A DNA stretch of 5,803 bases, from assembly GCA_031271365.1 (NCBI GenBank), contig JAISVV010000163.1, positions 1-5,803 on the forward strand. Reading direction: 5' to 3'. The notes below the pieces were generated by a model. That model did not search any database. It worked only from the letters and a program-made list of their open reading frames with translations, and was not told the DNA's origin. Positions within the stretch are counted from its first letter, which is position 1, and every line of letters starts with the position of its first letter. Made by a program: the position numbers and the translations under genes. Origin of the DNA: Elusimicrobiota bacterium. GTDB taxonomy: Bacteria; Elusimicrobiota; Elusimicrobia; Elusimicrobiales; Elusimicrobiaceae. Of this stretch, positions 5,544 to 5,803 are shown in pieces.

Positions 5544-5651
5544 TCATTGCGAGGAGTCGCAGGCGACGCGGCAATCTCATCAGTGCCGTTGGCCGATAAT
5601 AGGTAAACGGCTTTTATGAGATTGCCGCGTCGCTACGCTCCTCGCAATGAC
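5543..5651 (+). repeat. Palindromic repeat element E2
   Basis: The left arm (5543-5580) and right arm (5616-5651) form two perfect stems of 14 bp and 18 bp separated by a 6/4-base internal loop. The arms read GTCATTGCGAGGAG ... GCGACGCGGCAATCTCAT. The 35-nt loop holds GATAATAGGTAA and a further stem GCCGTT/AACGGC (5585-5590 with 5606-5611). The loop aligns with that of E1 in the same orientation (CCGTT ... ATAATAGGTAA). E2 is better paired than E1, suggesting a younger copy or selection for the structure. Confidence 0.9.
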
Positions 5652-5764
5652 GTCGGGAGGAAGCTTGCCTGCGGGGAATCCACTAATAACGGCGGGAGAG
5701 GGTTTGCCTGCGGCTAATCGGGCAATGACGGGGTATACGGGCCATTAGAAATTTTGCAATGACG
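5651..5764 (+). repeat. Decayed repeat pieces after E2
   Basis: Segments 5651-5680 and 5690-5719 agree at 23 of 30 positions (core TTGCCTGCGG, 39-bp period). GCAATGACG, the end of the element's right arm, recurs at 5722-5730 and 5756-5764. No gene is visible between 5475 and 5803; the region is made of repeats and a terminator. Confidence 0.6.
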
Positions 5765-5770
5765 GCGTAC

Positions 5771-5802
5771 AAAAACCCCGCCTGTTTTAGGGCGGGGTTT
5801 TT
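5771..5802 (+). terminator. Strong bidirectional intrinsic terminator
   Basis: CCCCGCC (5776-5782) pairs with GGCGGGG (5791-5797) across an 8-nt loop, flanked by A5 and T5, so it works on both strands. It probably ends the CDGSH transcript, or that of an unseen gene converging from the right. Confidence 0.88.
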
Positions 5803-5803
5803 G

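Noticed and set aside
5488..5580. Short CRISPR array, because of regularly spaced repeated motifs
   Set aside because: The whole 28-bp unit repeats, including what would be spacers; only 8 bp are constant at the start, and the motif belongs to the palindromic element family. No cas genes are present.
5063..5599. Open frames overlapping the CDGSH gene on both strands
   Set aside because: They lie in other frames of a clearly conserved gene, have no recognisable domains or start signals, and look like shadows of GC-rich codons. The same applies to plus-strand frames over ftsA, ftsQ and the PTS gene.

Overview
The window holds five complete protein genes, one tRNA gene, the first codons of a sixth protein gene, and two repeat-rich intergenic regions. 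Reading from the left, the minus strand carries a division cluster: ftsQ (1279-2091), ftsA (23-1267) and, at the very edge, what is probably the start of ftsZ (ATG at 8-10). Immediately upstream of ftsQ on the same strand is tRNA-Leu(CAG) at 2124-2207, with a good promoter. A bidirectional terminator (2283-2313) then separates this block from a minus-strand gene for a glucose/maltose-family PTS permease of IIC-IIB architecture (2331-3956).

A divergent intergenic region (3957-4076) separates the PTS gene from plus-strand smpB (4077-4547). After smpB comes a second plus-strand gene, for a protein with two CDGSH iron-sulfur motifs and a four-cysteine segment between them (4791-5474). It has its own TATAAT promoter. 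A strong stem-loop with an oligo-T tail closes the window (5771-5802).

The most unusual material is the non-coding DNA around the CDGSH gene. Two long near-palindromic elements, here called E1 (4576-4672) and E2 (5543-5651), share arms of the type GTCATTGCG...GCAATCTCAT and a related central loop with ATAATAGGTAA in the same orientation. E1 lies inside a segment bounded by an exact 16-bp direct repeat, one copy of which is the 3' end of smpB. E2 is preceded by two 28-bp tandem units and followed by decayed repeat pieces.

Organism: a bacterium with FtsA-based division, PTS sugar uptake, a tRNA without encoded CCA, and roughly balanced base composition with AAA-rich lysine and GCC/GGC-rich codons. 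Shine-Dalgarno (SD) use is mixed: the PTS and CDGSH genes have recognisable SD sequences, whereas ftsQ and smpB have none and instead share TAAAAT exactly 7 nt before ATG. The overall feel is compatible with a gut or host-associated lineage such as Elusimicrobiota, but this is a low-confidence impression that the sequence alone does not establish.

Functionally these are mostly housekeeping genes: septum assembly (FtsQ, FtsA, FtsZ), leucine decoding, sugar uptake with phosphorylation, and ribosome rescue (SmpB with tmRNA, whose gene is not seen here). I see no defence system, phage or transposase gene. The candidates for something undescribed are the palindromic repeat family and the start-site architecture.
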